A DNA stretch of 64,000 nt from Paraplanobispora takensis (GCF_016863195.1 NZ_BOOK01000036.1:124001-188000), one strand, 5' to 3'. Shown: positions 26,900 through 35,641, numbered from the stretch's first letter. Notes: generated by a model from the letters alone, not told the origin. Numbers and translations are program-made.

Positions 26900-27838
26900 T
26901 CAGTCCAGAGTGAAGTAGTCGGAGCCCGCGTACCTGCCGGTGGCCATCTTCTGGCGCTGCATCAGCAGGTCGTTGAGCAGGGTGGAGGCGCCGAGGCGGA
27001 ACCAGTCGGGGTGCAGCCAGTCCTCACCCGCGGTCTCGTTGACCAGGACGAGCATCTTGATCGCGTCCTTGGTGGTCCGGATGCCGCCGGCGGGCTTGAC
27101 GCCGACCTTGCGGCCGGTCGCCGCCAGGAAGTCGCGGACCGCCTCCAGCATGATCAGCGTCACGGAGGGGGTCGCGGCGGGCTGGACCTTGCCCGTGGAG
27201 GTCTTGATGAAGTCGCCCCCGGCCATCATGGCCAGCCAGGAGGCGCGCCGTACGTTGTCGTAGGTCGCGAGCTCGCCGGTCTCCAGGATCACCTTGAGGT
27301 GCGCCTCACCGCAGGCCGCCTTGATCGCGGTGATCTCCTCGAAGACCTTCAGATAGTCGCCCGCCAGGAACGCGCCCCGGTCGATCACCATGTCGATCTC
27401 GGCGGCTCCGGCGGCCACCGCGAGAGCGGTGTCGGCGACCTTGACGTCGAGCGAGGAGCGCCCGCTCGGGAACGCGGTGGCGACGCTGGCCACCTTCACC
27501 CCGGAGTCGCCGAGCGACTCGACCGCCTGGGCCACCAGGTCGGGATAGACGCAGACCGCCGCCACCTTGGGCACCGACGGGTCGCCCGGGTCGGGGTGGA
27601 CGGCCTTGGCGCACATCGCCCGGACCTTGCCGGGCGTGTCCGCGCCCTCCAGGGTCGTCAGGTCCACCATGCGGATGGCCAGGTCGATGGCCGCCGCCTT
27701 GGCGGTGGTCTTGATCGAACGGGTGCCGAGCGTAGCGGCCCGCTGGTCGGCGCCCACGCGGTCGACTCCGGGCAGGCCGTGCAGGAAAGCTCGCAGCGTG
27801 GCGTTGGACGAGGCCACGTCAGCGAGCGAAGAGGTCAT
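26900..27838 (-). CDS. deoC: Deoxyribose-phosphate aldolase
   Basis: DeoC cleaves 2-deoxyribose-5-phosphate to glyceraldehyde-3-phosphate and acetaldehyde in deoxynucleoside catabolism. The sequence shows VAAVCVYP, the proton-relay region VILETGEL, the Schiff-base lysine in GGDFIKTSTGK and the second lysine in GVKPAGGIRTTKDA. The start at 27838 (MTSSLADVAS) is preferred; the frame is open to 27907, but that extension has no ribosome binding site. At about 312 residues it belongs to the longer actinobacterial form. First gene of an operon with two ALDH genes. Confidence 0.93.
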   Translation of the reverse strand: MTSSLADVASSNATLRAFLHGLPGVDRVGADQRAATLGTRSIKTTAKAAAIDLAIRMVDLTTLEGADTPGKVRAMCAKAVHPDPGDPSVPKVAAVCVYPDLVAQAVESLGDSGVKVASVATAFPSGRSSLDVKVADTALAVAAGAAEIDMVIDRGAFLAGDYLKVFEEITAIKAACGEAHLKVILETGELATYDNVRRASWLAMMAGGDFIKTSTGKVQPAATPSVTLIMLEAVRDFLAATGRKVGVKPAGGIRTTKDAIKMLVLVNETAGEDWLHPDWFRLGASTLLNDLLMQRQKMATGRYAGSDYFTLD

Positions 27839-28049
27839 AGTTGACACCACTCCAGCATGCCGACTGGTGTGATTAGTTCCAAACTGGACGTGGCCCAGTC
27901 CTTCCACAGCTTTTCGTCAACATTCGCCGACCCCGGTGTCTCCGGCATGGCCTAAGGCGGGGGACGGGCGGTCTAGGTACCCCTGAGGCGGTCCCGACGC
28001 CGGAGATAGGGCATCCGTCCGATGTGGGGGTGGGGGCCTTAGACCGAAT

Positions 28050-28081
28050 CTTGAGTGTGTAAGGGAATCGCACCACTCAAG
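28050..28081 (+). promoter_or_regulatory. Inverted repeat next to the ribosome binding site of a small gene
   Basis: CTTGAGTG (28050-28057) pairs with CACTCAAG (28074-28081). The right arm reaches into AAGGAGG (28079-28085), so the hairpin would partly bury the ribosome binding site of the 28094 gene. Confidence 0.45.
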
Positions 28082-28093
28082 GAGGCACCCGAC

Positions 28094-28261
28094 ATGGGTC
28101 CCGACATCCACTTCGACATGATGATGAACCGCCACGCCGAGCTCCGCGCCGACGCCGCCAGGTACCGCCGGGTACGCGAGGCGCAGGCCGCCAGCAAGAG
28201 CCGCTCCCGCGGCGAGCGCAACCGCGCGCTGGGGTTCCTGCGCAAGTTCAGCGCAGCATGA
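28094..28261 (+). CDS. Small basic protein (hypothetical)
   Basis: A 55-residue protein (MGPDIHFDMMMNRHAELRADA, then an Arg/Lys-rich half ending RNRALGFLRKFSAA). A perfect AAGGAGG lies eight bases upstream of the ATG at 28094, which supports this start over an in-frame ATG at 28055. Predicted mostly helical and soluble. Function unknown. It is followed by a strong terminator hairpin, so it is its own transcription unit. Confidence 0.7.
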   Translation: MGPDIHFDMMMNRHAELRADAARYRRVREAQAASKSRSRGERNRALGFLRKFSAA

Positions 28262-28320
28262 CCGCCTCACGAGAGCCCGGCCGCCTCCTCCCGTCCGGCC
28301 GGGCATCTCAGCCCCCCTGA

Positions 28321-28353
28321 CGCCCGCCCGGTGGTTCGCCCACCGGGCGGGCG
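28321..28353 (+). terminator. Strong hairpin terminator
   Basis: CGCCCGCCCGGTGG (28321-28334) pairs perfectly with 28340-28353 across a 5-nt loop, between the small gene and the LAL regulator. Confidence 0.8.
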
Positions 28354-28414
28354 GCGCGCCACCGGATAGGTGCGCCGCCGAATAAGGAGGAGAAACCCCG
28401 ACATAAGGCATGAC

Positions 28415-31315
28415 ATGCTGGACGACATGATGGGTCGGGCGGTGAGCCCCGTCTTCGTGGGGCGGGAGGCGGAGCTCGCGGGCCTGGGCGAGGCCTTCGA
28501 ACAGGCGCGCAAGAAGGCCGCCGCGGCCGTGCTCCTCGGCGGGGAGGCCGGGGTCGGCAAGACACGGCTGATCAACTGTTTCGCCGAACGGGCCGCGGCC
28601 GACGGCGCCCACGTACTCGCCGGGGGCTGCGTGGAGCTGTCCGCCGAGGGCCTGGCCTACGCCCCGTTCACCGCGGCGATCCGCCAGCTCGTCCGCGAAC
28701 AGGGGGCCGAGGAGGTGGCGGCCCTGCTGCCCGAGGGGGCGGCCCGCGACCTGGCCCGGCTGCTGCCCGAGTTCGGCGAGCCCAGCGGCGACGTGGAGAG
28801 CGAGACCGCACGCGCGCGGCTCTTCGAGCAGATCCTCACCCTCCTGGAACGGCTGGCCGAACGCCGCCCCGTCATCCTCCTGATCGAGGACATCCACTGG
28901 GCCGACCGCTCCAGCCGCGACCTCATCGCCTTCCTCAGCCGCAACCTGCGCACCGCGCCGGTCCTGATGGTCCTCACCTACCGCTCCGACGACCTGCACC
29001 GCCAGCACCCGCTCCGGCCGGTGCTCGCCGAGCTCGGCCGGGTGGAGGGGGTCCTGCGGTTCGAGCTCCCCCGCCTCACCCGGGACGAGGTGGCCGCCCA
29101 GATGGCCGGCATCCTCGGCACGACTCCGGAGTTCGCCCAGGTCGGAAGGGTCTACCAGCGCAGCGAGGGCATCCCGCTGTTCGTCGAGGCCCTGCTGGAG
29201 TGCGACGGCGACTGCCGTTTCCCCGACTCCCTGCACGATCTGATCATCGGTTCCGTCGAGCAACTGCCCGACGAGACCCAGCGCGTGCTGCGCATCGCCG
29301 CCGCGGGCGGCATCCGGGTCAGCCATGCCCTGCTGGCCGCCGTCAGCGGCCTGTCCGACGTCGAGGTGGAGGACGCGCTCCGTCCCGCCATCGCGGCCAA
29401 CGTGGTCCAGGTCGCCGACGGCCGCGCCTACGTCTTCCGGCACGCGCTGATCCGCGAGGCCGTCCACGACGAGCTCCTGCCCGGCGAGCACGTACGGCTG
29501 CACGCCCGCTTCGCCGAGGAGATCGAGAAGAACCGCAGGCTGGTCCCGCCGGGCCGGGCCGCGATCGAGATCGCCCACCACTGGTACGCCGCCCGCGACG
29601 ACCTGTGGGCCCTGGTCTCCGCCTGGGACGCCGCCCTCAAGGCCGCCAAGACCTTCGCCTACAACGAGAAGGTGCAGCTCCTGGAGCGGGTGCTCAGCCT
29701 GTGGAGCAAGGTGCCCGACGCCGCCGACCGGATCGGCGTGGACCACACCACGGTCCTGGAGGAGGCCTCCAAGGCGGCCCACGCCTGCGGCGAGATCGAC
29801 CGGGGCATGAAGTTCGTCAAGGCCGCCCTGTCCGAGCTGGACGAGGAGGCCGATCCCGAGCGGGTGGCCGAGCTGGTGGTGCGCCTCTCCCAGTTCAAGA
29901 TCTCCAAGCGCAAGCCGGGGGCGCTGGAGGACCTGCGCCACGCCGAACGGCTGGTCCCCCTGCCCGGCCTGGCCCGCGCCAACGTGCTGGCCAGGCTCAG
30001 CTCCTACCTGATGTTCCAGGGCGAGGTGACGGAGGGGACGGCGCTCGCCGAGGAGGCGCTGGAGATCGCCCGCGCCCACCGCCAGGGGGACCTGGAGGCC
30101 GACCTGCTGCTCACCCTCGGCGTGGGACACTCGGTCGCCGGCCAGATGGAGCTGACGGTCGAGCTGAACGAGACCGCCCGGGCGATCGGCGAGCGCATCG
30201 GCTCCGGCCATGTCATCCTGCGCGCCCTGGCCAACAACGTGGACGCGCTGTACAACATGGGCGACGCGGCCCGCGCGGTGGAGCTCGCCCTCGAAGGAGA
30301 ACGGCTGGCCAGGAAGTACGGCCGCTACCGCGTCCAGGGCACCTTCATCGCCAACAACCGGGCCGAGGCCCTGGAGTGCCTGGGCCGCCTCGACGAGGCC
30401 GCCGAGGCGGCCGAGCAGGCCCTGACCATGGATCCGACCCTGCGCACCCGGCACCACCTGCGCCGGATCCGGGGGGACGTGGCGGCCATCCGCGGCGAGA
30501 CCGAGGTCATCAGGTCCGTGCTGGCCGAGGTGGACGGCTTCACCGTGGAGGAGGAGTTCACCCAGGAGCTGACCGCCAACGCCCGGCTCAAGCTGAGCCT
30601 CCACCTGCTGGAGGGCGACCCGGCGGCCGCGCTGGAGGCCGCCGAGAAGCTCCAGCTCGACACCCGGATCCTGAGCAAGCCGCTGCTGGGCTGGCGGATC
30701 CTCGTGCTGATCGCCTGGGTCTGCGACGCCGCCCAGAGCGTCGCCCCCGGCCGGGCCGCGGCGCTGCGCCGCCGGACCGAGGAGGCCGGGGCCATGATGA
30801 CGGCCGACACTCCGGTGGCCGAGGCCTACCGGCTCTGCCTGGCCCGCGACCACGACGCGGCGGCCCTCGCCTGGGAACGGCTGGACCGTCCCTTCATGCG
30901 GGCCAAGTCGTTGCTGCACGCGGGGCGGGCCGCCGCCGAGGCGGGCGACCGGGAAGGCGTCGCCGTACGGCTGCGCACCGCCCATCCGATCGCCGTCGCC
31001 ATGCGGGCCCGTCCGCTGATCACCGAGATCGAGGCCCTGGCCCGCCGGACCGGCGTGGCGCTCTCCCGGGACGCCGAGGATCCGCGGGAGGGGGTCGCGG
31101 GCGACGACGCCCCGGCCGCCCCGCCGCTCACCCCGCGCGAGCAGGAGGTGCTCCGGCTGGTCGCCCTGGGACGTTCGAACCGGGACATCGCCGTCGAACT
31201 GTTCATCTCGGCCAAGACCGTGAGCGTCCACGTCTCGAACATCCTGGGCAAGCTCGGCGCCTCCACCCGCGGCGAGGCCGCCGCAGCCGCCCACCGCCTG
31301 GCCCTGATCGACTGA
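28415..31315 (+). CDS. LAL-type LuxR regulator (AAA ATPase, TPR-like repeats, C-terminal HTH)
   Basis: A 966-residue large ATP-binding LuxR-family regulator. N-terminal ATPase: FVGREAELAGLGEAFEQA, Walker A GGEAGVGKTRL (about 40-50), Walker B VILLIEDIHWADRSS. The middle 500 residues are helical TPR-like repeats, for instance AGQMELTVELNETARAIGER. The C-terminus is a LuxR HTH (LTPREQEVLRLVALGRSNRD followed by SVHVSNILGKLG). Such proteins sense ligands through the repeats and switch on sugar or secondary-metabolite genes. Start at 28415 chosen because AAGG sits seven bases upstream; GTG 28370 is in frame but lies before the AAGGAGGAG at 28384. Target genes are unknown. Confidence 0.93.
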   Translation: MLDDMMGRAVSPVFVGREAELAGLGEAFEQARKKAAAAVLLGGEAGVGKTRLINCFAERAAADGAHVLAGGCVELSAEGLAYAPFTAAIRQLVREQGAEEVAALLPEGAARDLARLLPEFGEPSGDVESETARARLFEQILTLLERLAERRPVILLIEDIHWADRSSRDLIAFLSRNLRTAPVLMVLTYRSDDLHRQHPLRPVLAELGRVEGVLRFELPRLTRDEVAAQMAGILGTTPEFAQVGRVYQRSEGIPLFVEALLECDGDCRFPDSLHDLIIGSVEQLPDETQRVLRIAAAGGIRVSHALLAAVSGLSDVEVEDALRPAIAANVVQVADGRAYVFRHALIREAVHDELLPGEHVRLHARFAEEIEKNRRLVPPGRAAIEIAHHWYAARDDLWALVSAWDAALKAAKTFAYNEKVQLLERVLSLWSKVPDAADRIGVDHTTVLEEASKAAHACGEIDRGMKFVKAALSELDEEADPERVAELVVRLSQFKISKRKPGALEDLRHAERLVPLPGLARANVLARLSSYLMFQGEVTEGTALAEEALEIARAHRQGDLEADLLLTLGVGHSVAGQMELTVELNETARAIGERIGSGHVILRALANNVDALYNMGDAARAVELALEGERLARKYGRYRVQGTFIANNRAEALECLGRLDEAAEAAEQALTMDPTLRTRHHLRRIRGDVAAIRGETEVIRSVLAEVDGFTVEEEFTQELTANARLKLSLHLLEGDPAAALEAAEKLQLDTRILSKPLLGWRILVLIAWVCDAAQSVAPGRAAALRRRTEEAGAMMTADTPVAEAYRLCLARDHDAAALAWERLDRPFMRAKSLLHAGRAAAEAGDREGVAVRLRTAHPIAVAMRARPLITEIEALARRTGVALSRDAEDPREGVAGDDAPAAPPLTPREQEVLRLVALGRSNRDIAVELFISAKTVSVHVSNILGKLGASTRGEAAAAAHRLALID

Positions 31316-31338
31316 CTCCCGTCTCGCCCCGGCCCGGG

Positions 31339-31908
31339 TCAGGCGATGACCGGCTCCAGCAGCAGGAGGACGCCGAAGATCGCGAAGGCGGCGGCGGCGC
31401 CGTAGCGGATGGCCTTCTCGGGCAGGTTCTTGCCCAGCATGCGGCCGACCACGATGGCGAGGGCGTCGGCGGCGACCATGCCGACCGTCGAGCCGATCCA
31501 CGTGCCGAACCAGCCGTGCTGGGTGGCCAGGGTGATGGTGGCGAGCATGGTCTTGTCGCCGAGTTCGGCGAGGAAGAAGGCCACGGTCACCGCGATGATC
31601 GCCGAGCGGGTGGTGCGCCGGGCCTTCTGCGCCTCGTCGTCGGTCAGTTCGTCGCCGCGCAGCGTCCAGAGCGCGAAGCCGAGGAACGCCAGGCCCGCGA
31701 CGATCGAGATGGCGGTGGTGGGCAGGAAGTCCCCCACCAGGCCGCCGAGGCCGACGCTGACGAGGTGGACCACCGCGGTGGCCAGGGTGATTCCGGCCAG
31801 GACCGGCCACGGCTTGAACCGGGTGGCGAACGTCATCGCCATGAGCTGGCTCTTGTCGCCGAGCTCGGCCACGAAGATCACAGCGAGACTGATCCAGAAC
31901 GCTTCCAA
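31339..31908 (-). CDS. TMEM165/GDT1 (UPF0016) family manganese transporter
   Basis: A 189-residue membrane protein with six segments in two homologous halves, each carrying the signature ELGDK (residues 15-19, AELGDKSQ, and about 114, AELGDKTM). The family exports Mn2+ (or exchanges Ca2+/Mn2+ for H+). The TTG start at 31908 is required to keep the first helix; GAAGGG lies about nine bases upstream. The long leader carries a manganese riboswitch, strong independent support for a Mn2+ efflux role. Convergent with the LAL regulator, with only 23 bases between the stops. Confidence 0.9.
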   Translation of the reverse strand: MEAFWISLAVIFVAELGDKSQLMAMTFATRFKPWPVLAGITLATAVVHLVSVGLGGLVGDFLPTTAISIVAGLAFLGFALWTLRGDELTDDEAQKARRTTRSAIIAVTVAFFLAELGDKTMLATITLATQHGWFGTWIGSTVGMVAADALAIVVGRMLGKNLPEKAIRYGAAAAFAIFGVLLLLEPVIA

Positions 31909-31949
31909 CGCGATCGCCCTTCATGCGCATGCGACCGGGCCGGCGAGGG

Positions 31950-32150
31950 CACCCGGGGAGTTTCGGGCGCGCTTCGGCCCGGCGGCATTGATGTCGTATG
32001 CCTGCCAGGCCGAAGGTCTCGTCCGCCTGTCCGCGCGGGAGGGCGCGCAACCGCGCCTCTCACCGGGAACGAGGCCCGCGTGACCGGGCGCCGGGGCGCC
32101 AGTGTGTCGATCACGCGATTGGGACTACTCCCCTTCGGGTGTTTCCACCC
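31950..32150 (-). promoter_or_regulatory. yybP-ykoY manganese riboswitch (aptamer about 31990-32150) with expression platform
   Basis: Read on the minus strand, the leader of the TMEM165-type gene contains the two invariant loops of the yybP-ykoY aptamer: GGGGAGTAG (32133 down to 32125) and CGAGACCTTCGG (about 32021-32010), joined by long GC hairpins. Both are Mn2+-contacting elements in known structures. Downstream, ACTCCCCGGGTG (31961-31950) is complementary to the aptamer's own 5' part (CACCC, then GGGGAGT), so a mutually exclusive pairing could switch the gene off without Mn2+. Aptamer borders are estimates. Confidence 0.75.
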
Positions 32151-32220
32151 GACCTTAACACCCGCCGGGAGCTGCTCATTCCCGCCGCGGAACCGGTCGG
32201 GGCCGGTTAGGGGCCGGACG

Positions 32221-33261
32221 CTACAGCCGGGTGCCGACCAGGACGGGTTCGTTGACCAGGGTCACGCCGAACTTCTCGCGCACCCCGTCGCGCACCTCGC
32301 GGGCCAGGTCGAGGAGCTCCTCCGTGGTCGCCGACAGGCCGGGGTTCGTCATGGCGAGGGTGTGCTTGGTGGAGATCCGGGCCGGGCCGCGGCGGTAGCC
32401 CTTGGGGAACCCGGCGTTCTCGATCAGCCAGGCGGCCGGGACCTTCACCCCGTCCCCGCCGGGCATGTCCCAGCGGGGGAAGCCGGGGGCGCGCAGCTCC
32501 AGCTCGGCCGCCTGGGCGGCGGTGAGGATCGGGTTGGTGAAGAACGACCCCGCGCTGCGGCTGTCCGGGTCCGCGGCGTCCAGGACCATGCCCTTGCCCG
32601 CGCGCAGCTCCAGGACCGCCTGCCGGACCTCGGCGGGCGGCACCCGCGTGCCGATCCCGACGCCCAGCCGTACGGCCAGCTCCTTGTAGGCGACGGGACC
32701 GGACAGCCCGTCCCCGGGCAGCACGTAGGTGACCGCCAGGACGACGTACCGGCCGGGGTCCTCCTTGAAGACGCTGTGCCGGTAGGCGAACCCGCACTCG
32801 GCCGCCGGCAGGTCGCGCACCTGCCCGCAGACCCGGTCGTAGACCCGCACCCCGGTGATCGTCTGCGAGACGTCCTGCCCGTAGGCCCCGACGTTCTGGA
32901 TCGGCGTGGAGCCGACCATGCCGGGGATCCCCGACAGGCACTCGACGCCCGAGCGCCCCTCCGCCACGGCCCGGGCGACCAGCGCGTCCCAGTCCTCCCC
33001 GGCCTGGGCGGTGACCCGGTCGCCGTCGATCTCGACACCCCGTGAGGCGACCCGCACGACCAGCCCGTCGAACCCGTCATCCGAGACGACCAGGTTGCTG
33101 CCGCCCCCGAGCACGAGGACCGGCTCGCCCGCCCGGTCGGCCTCCGCGACCAGCTCGACGATCTCCTCGGCCGACCCGCCCTCCACGAACGCCCGCGCCG
33201 GTCCGCCCAGCCCCAACGTCGTGTACGGCGCCAGCCGTACCCCTGCCACCCGTTCTGCCAT
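32221..33261 (-). CDS. murB: UDP-N-acetylenolpyruvoylglucosamine reductase
   Basis: MurB reduces UDP-GlcNAc-enolpyruvate to UDP-MurNAc with NADPH and FAD, a committed step of peptidoglycan synthesis in the cytoplasm. At 346 residues it is a type I enzyme. FAD-binding LTLGG-type region at the N-terminus (YTTLGLGGPARAF), VLGGGSNLVVSDDGF, LSGIPGMVGSTPIQNVGAYG, the substrate tyrosine region YRHSVFK, and the catalytic serine in RSAGSFFTNP are all present. The start at 33261 has GAGGGA seven bases upstream. Position near hadAB and rpmG is the usual actinobacterial arrangement. Confidence 0.95.
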   Translation of the reverse strand: MAERVAGVRLAPYTTLGLGGPARAFVEGGSAEEIVELVAEADRAGEPVLVLGGGSNLVVSDDGFDGLVVRVASRGVEIDGDRVTAQAGEDWDALVARAVAEGRSGVECLSGIPGMVGSTPIQNVGAYGQDVSQTITGVRVYDRVCGQVRDLPAAECGFAYRHSVFKEDPGRYVVLAVTYVLPGDGLSGPVAYKELAVRLGVGIGTRVPPAEVRQAVLELRAGKGMVLDAADPDSRSAGSFFTNPILTAAQAAELELRAPGFPRWDMPGGDGVKVPAAWLIENAGFPKGYRRGPARISTKHTLAMTNPGLSATTEELLDLAREVRDGVREKFGVTLVNEPVLVGTRL

Positions 33262-33381
33262 GCCACGTCCCTCGGGGGTCAATGCGAAATCCGCCGACCA
33301 CCCTACGCGGCCCCCCACCCCCTCGGCACCGCCCCACCACGGAGCAAGGCAGTGCGGCATGCCCGGGGCCGGGATGTCAGG

Positions 33382-33753
33382 TCACAGCTCCGTTCCGCCG
33401 GTGTTCTCGCCCGATCCGGCGGGATCCTCGTCCTGGCCGCGGGGCATGGCCTCGTCGATCCGCGACGTCCCGGTGGCCCCGTCCCAGTAGCGCTGCGAGG
33501 CGGCCACCCGCTGGGGGTTGCCCTCCAGCTCGTTGTCACCGGCCCGGCCGACGAGTTCGGAGCCTTCGGGCACCTGCTCGGGGGCCGCCTCCTCGTCGGC
33601 GACCCGCTTGGCCTCGGGCTCGGGGATGGCGTGGGGAGAGCCACCCGGCGTGGCGGCCTCGGCGGCGGCGGAAGCGTCCTCGGGCCGGCCGTCGAGCCGT
33701 TCACCGGTCCTCTCCTCGGCCCGCTCAGTCACGTAACGTGGTGTTTCGCTCAT
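33382..33753 (-). CDS. Hydrophilic Glu/Ala/Pro-rich protein (hypothetical)
   Basis: A 123-residue protein almost without hydrophobic residues (MSETPRYVTERAEERTGERL ... GQDEDPAGSGENTGGTEL), so probably disordered. No domain recognised. AGGAA lies directly upstream of the ATG at 33753. It sits between murB and hadB; a 19-bp direct repeat (33802-33820 and 33825-33843, period 23) separates it from hadB. Confidence 0.6.
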   Translation of the reverse strand: MSETPRYVTERAEERTGERLDGRPEDASAAAEAATPGGSPHAIPEPEAKRVADEEAAPEQVPEGSELVGRAGDNELEGNPQRVAASQRYWDGATGTSRIDEAMPRGQDEDPAGSGENTGGTEL

Positions 33754-33890
33754 TTCCTGACGCTACCCACGCACCGGGAGAAGATTCTCTCGCCCCGGCC
33801 TCACGCAGAAGCCCGGCACGACCCCACGCAGAAGCCCGGCACGGCCCGCCCCGGTGCACGCGCCCGGGCGCGGACCGGCCGAAGCCCGCC

Positions 33891-34319
33891 TCAGGCGAGC
33901 TGGACCACCGCGCGCGCCTTGGACAGCACCCGGGAGCCGTCGCACTTGGCCGTCAGGGCGACCACCACGCGCTTGTCCTCGAGCTTCTCCTCGATGACGC
34001 CGCTGACCGTGATCACGGTGCCGTGGTCGTCGTCGGGGACGACCACCATGGACGAGAACCGCACCCCGTAGTCGACGACCGCCCCGGGGTCGCCGGCCCA
34101 GTCCGTGACGAACCGGCCGCCCTGGGCCATGGTGAACATGCCGTGGGCGATGACGTCGGGCAGGCCGACGGTCTTGGCGAAGCGCTCGTTCCAGTGGATG
34201 GGGTTGAAGTCCCCCGACGCCCCGGCGTACATCACCAGGTTGATCCGGCGGACCGGATAGTCCGCGGCCGGGATCTCCTGGCCGATCTCGACCTCGTCGT
34301 ACTTGACCGTCGCGGCCAT
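33891..34319 (-). CDS. hadB: (3R)-hydroxyacyl-ACP dehydratase subunit HadB (MaoC hot-dog)
   Basis: A 142-residue MaoC-like hot-dog protein. The hydratase motif YAGASGDFNPIHWNERFAK carries the catalytic Asp and His. In the mycobacterial FAS-II system HadB is the catalytic partner of HadA, dehydrating 3-hydroxyacyl-ACP; in non-mycolate actinomycetes the pair is kept with a less clear lipid role. The start at 34319 is chosen because the ATG follows the hadA stop by one base; a longer open frame to 34376 overlaps hadA. Confidence 0.88.
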   Translation of the reverse strand: MAATVKYDEVEIGQEIPAADYPVRRINLVMYAGASGDFNPIHWNERFAKTVGLPDVIAHGMFTMAQGGRFVTDWAGDPGAVVDYGVRFSSMVVVPDDDHGTVITVSGVIEEKLEDKRVVVALTAKCDGSRVLSKARAVVQLA

Positions 34320-34320
34320 G

Positions 34321-34767
34321 TCAGCCCGCCCCTCCGCGCTCGACGATGGTGTTGTAGGTGGTGCAGACGAGCTCACCCTCGACGGTCGTGACGTCGCTCC
34401 TGACGGTGATGAACTCGTTGCGGCCGACGCTGCGGATATCGGTCACGGTGGAGACGCTGACCAGCTCGTCACCGGCGTGGATGGGCCTGCGGTACTCGAA
34501 GCGCTGCTCGCCGTGGACCACCATCGCGAAGTTCAGGCCGAGCTCGGGGTCGGCCAGGATCGCCCCGCCGGACAGGCTGAACACGATCGGGAAGGTGGGC
34601 GGGGCGACGACATCGGGATGACCGGCCGCCTGCGCGGCACCCCTGTCGTGGTAGATCGGATTGCTGTCGCCGATCGCCGTCGCGAACTCCCTGATCTTCA
34701 CACGGCTGACCTCATAGGGCGCGGAAGGCGCGGACGCCCGCCCGACGAAATCGCGGTTCAGAGCCAT
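34321..34767 (-). CDS. hadA: (3R)-hydroxyacyl-ACP dehydratase subunit HadA
   Basis: A 148-residue hot-dog protein with the FAS1-like dehydratase N-terminal domain (NRDFVGRASAPSAPYEVSR, KIREFATAIGDSNPIYHD). Compared with HadB it has the stabilising rather than the catalytic residues. AAAGGAG lies five bases before the ATG. It forms a tight operon with hadB. The 391-base stretch upstream (34768-35158) has no gene; it holds its promoter (TACTGT at 34804-34809 as a possible -10) and the terminator of rpmG. Confidence 0.88.
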   Translation of the reverse strand: MALNRDFVGRASAPSAPYEVSRVKIREFATAIGDSNPIYHDRGAAQAAGHPDVVAPPTFPIVFSLSGGAILADPELGLNFAMVVHGEQRFEYRRPIHAGDELVSVSTVTDIRSVGRNEFITVRSDVTTVEGELVCTTYNTIVERGGAG

Positions 34768-35059
34768 CGTGCTCCTTTACGGAATCCGAGCTGGTGAGGC
34801 CGACAGTAACAGAACAAGATTCGGGAGGTCGAGCCCCGATCGGCCACCAGGAAACCGTAGCCCGGCACGCACCGCAGCCGGCTGTCGAGCACGGTCAACA
34901 CCCGCGCCGGAAAGCTGTGCGGATGCGACAATCGATCACGATAGCGGCCCGGGCGAGGTCGAGGAGGTACGGCCCCGCCATACGGACCGGGGTCCGAGCG
35001 AAAAGGTCCGGAGCACACCGGGCATGGCCATGACTGTCATGCAGACCGGGGAAAAGCAA

Positions 35060-35092
35060 CAGACCGGCGTCCTTGGAGGGGACGCCGGTCTG
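35060..35092 (-). terminator. Intrinsic terminator of the tRNA-rpmG unit
   Basis: CAGACCGGCGTCC (35060-35072) pairs perfectly with 35080-35092 across 7 nt. On the minus strand the stem is followed by GTTGCTTTTC, a short U-tract, so it ends transcription coming from rpmG. Confidence 0.85.
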
Positions 35093-35158
35093 CGTTGGGT
35101 ATCTGAGCGCTACAGAAGTTCTCATCCTCCACCCCGAGGGGGAGGGCTTCGCAGAGAC

Positions 35159-35323
35159 TTAGCGGGTCTCGCGGTGCGCCTGGTGCGTCTTGCAGTTCGG
35201 GCAGTACTTCTTGAGCTCAAGCCGGTCCGGGTCGTTGCGCCGGTTCTTCCGCGTGATGTAGTTGCGGTGCTTGCACTCCTGGCAGGCCAGCGTGATCTTC
35301 GGCCTAACGTCGGTGGCAGCCAC
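35159..35323 (-). CDS. rpmG: 50S ribosomal protein L33 (zinc-binding form)
   Basis: A 54-residue L33. The four-cysteine zinc ribbon is intact (CQEC and CPNC), marking the C+ form whose C- counterpart is elsewhere in zinc-regulated actinomycetes. The GTG at 35323 has GAAAGG nine bases upstream; the longer open frame upstream is not coding. It is the last part of a unit with tRNA-Thr and tRNA-Met and lies upstream of hadAB, the conserved actinobacterial order. Confidence 0.95.
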   Translation of the reverse strand: MAATDVRPKITLACQECKHRNYITRKNRRNDPDRLELKKYCPNCKTHQAHRETR

Positions 35324-35363
35324 TTGGGAGTGCCTTTCTACGTTCGGGACTGGGACAACCCAT

Positions 35364-35395
35364 GCCGGGGCCCCGCTTGTGGTCGGGGCCCGGGA
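35364..35395 (-). terminator. GC hairpin between tRNA-Met and rpmG
   Basis: An imperfect stem of GGGGCCCCGG type (around 35366-35375 with 35384-35393) lies between the tRNA and rpmG. It may be a processing or attenuation element rather than a full terminator. Confidence 0.4.
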
Positions 35396-35401
35396 GGGTA
35401 G

Positions 35402-35475
35402 TAGCGGAGGCCGGACTTGAACCGGCGACACAACGATTATGAGCCGTTTGCTCTGCCTGACTGAGCTACTCCGCC
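35402..35475 (-). tRNA. tRNA-Met (anticodon CAT), elongator
   Basis: The 74-nt cloverleaf is complete: acceptor GGCGGAG/CTCCGCT, D-arm GCTC...GAGC, anticodon loop CTCATAA and T-arm GCCGGTTCAAGTCCGGC. The CCA end is not encoded. The first acceptor pair fits an elongator rather than an initiator. Confidence 0.95.
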
Positions 35476-35641
35476 TGGGACCGGCGAAATCGACCGGCCA
35501 CCGCAAGGATACCCGACTCGCAGAGCGCCTGCGCACTTGCGCACGTCAGGACAATTCCATGGGGATTTCCCCCATTGTGCCCGTCCGTGTGCCGGGAACC
35601 TTGAGCATTTCACGGGTGGTCCTCAGACCCACCCAAGCCGA

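Noticed and set aside
27917-32050. 1,377-codon open frame on the minus strand
   Set aside because: It is antisense to the LAL regulator and other clear genes; its translation is low-complexity Gly/Arg/Val/Leu typical of GC-rich shadow frames.
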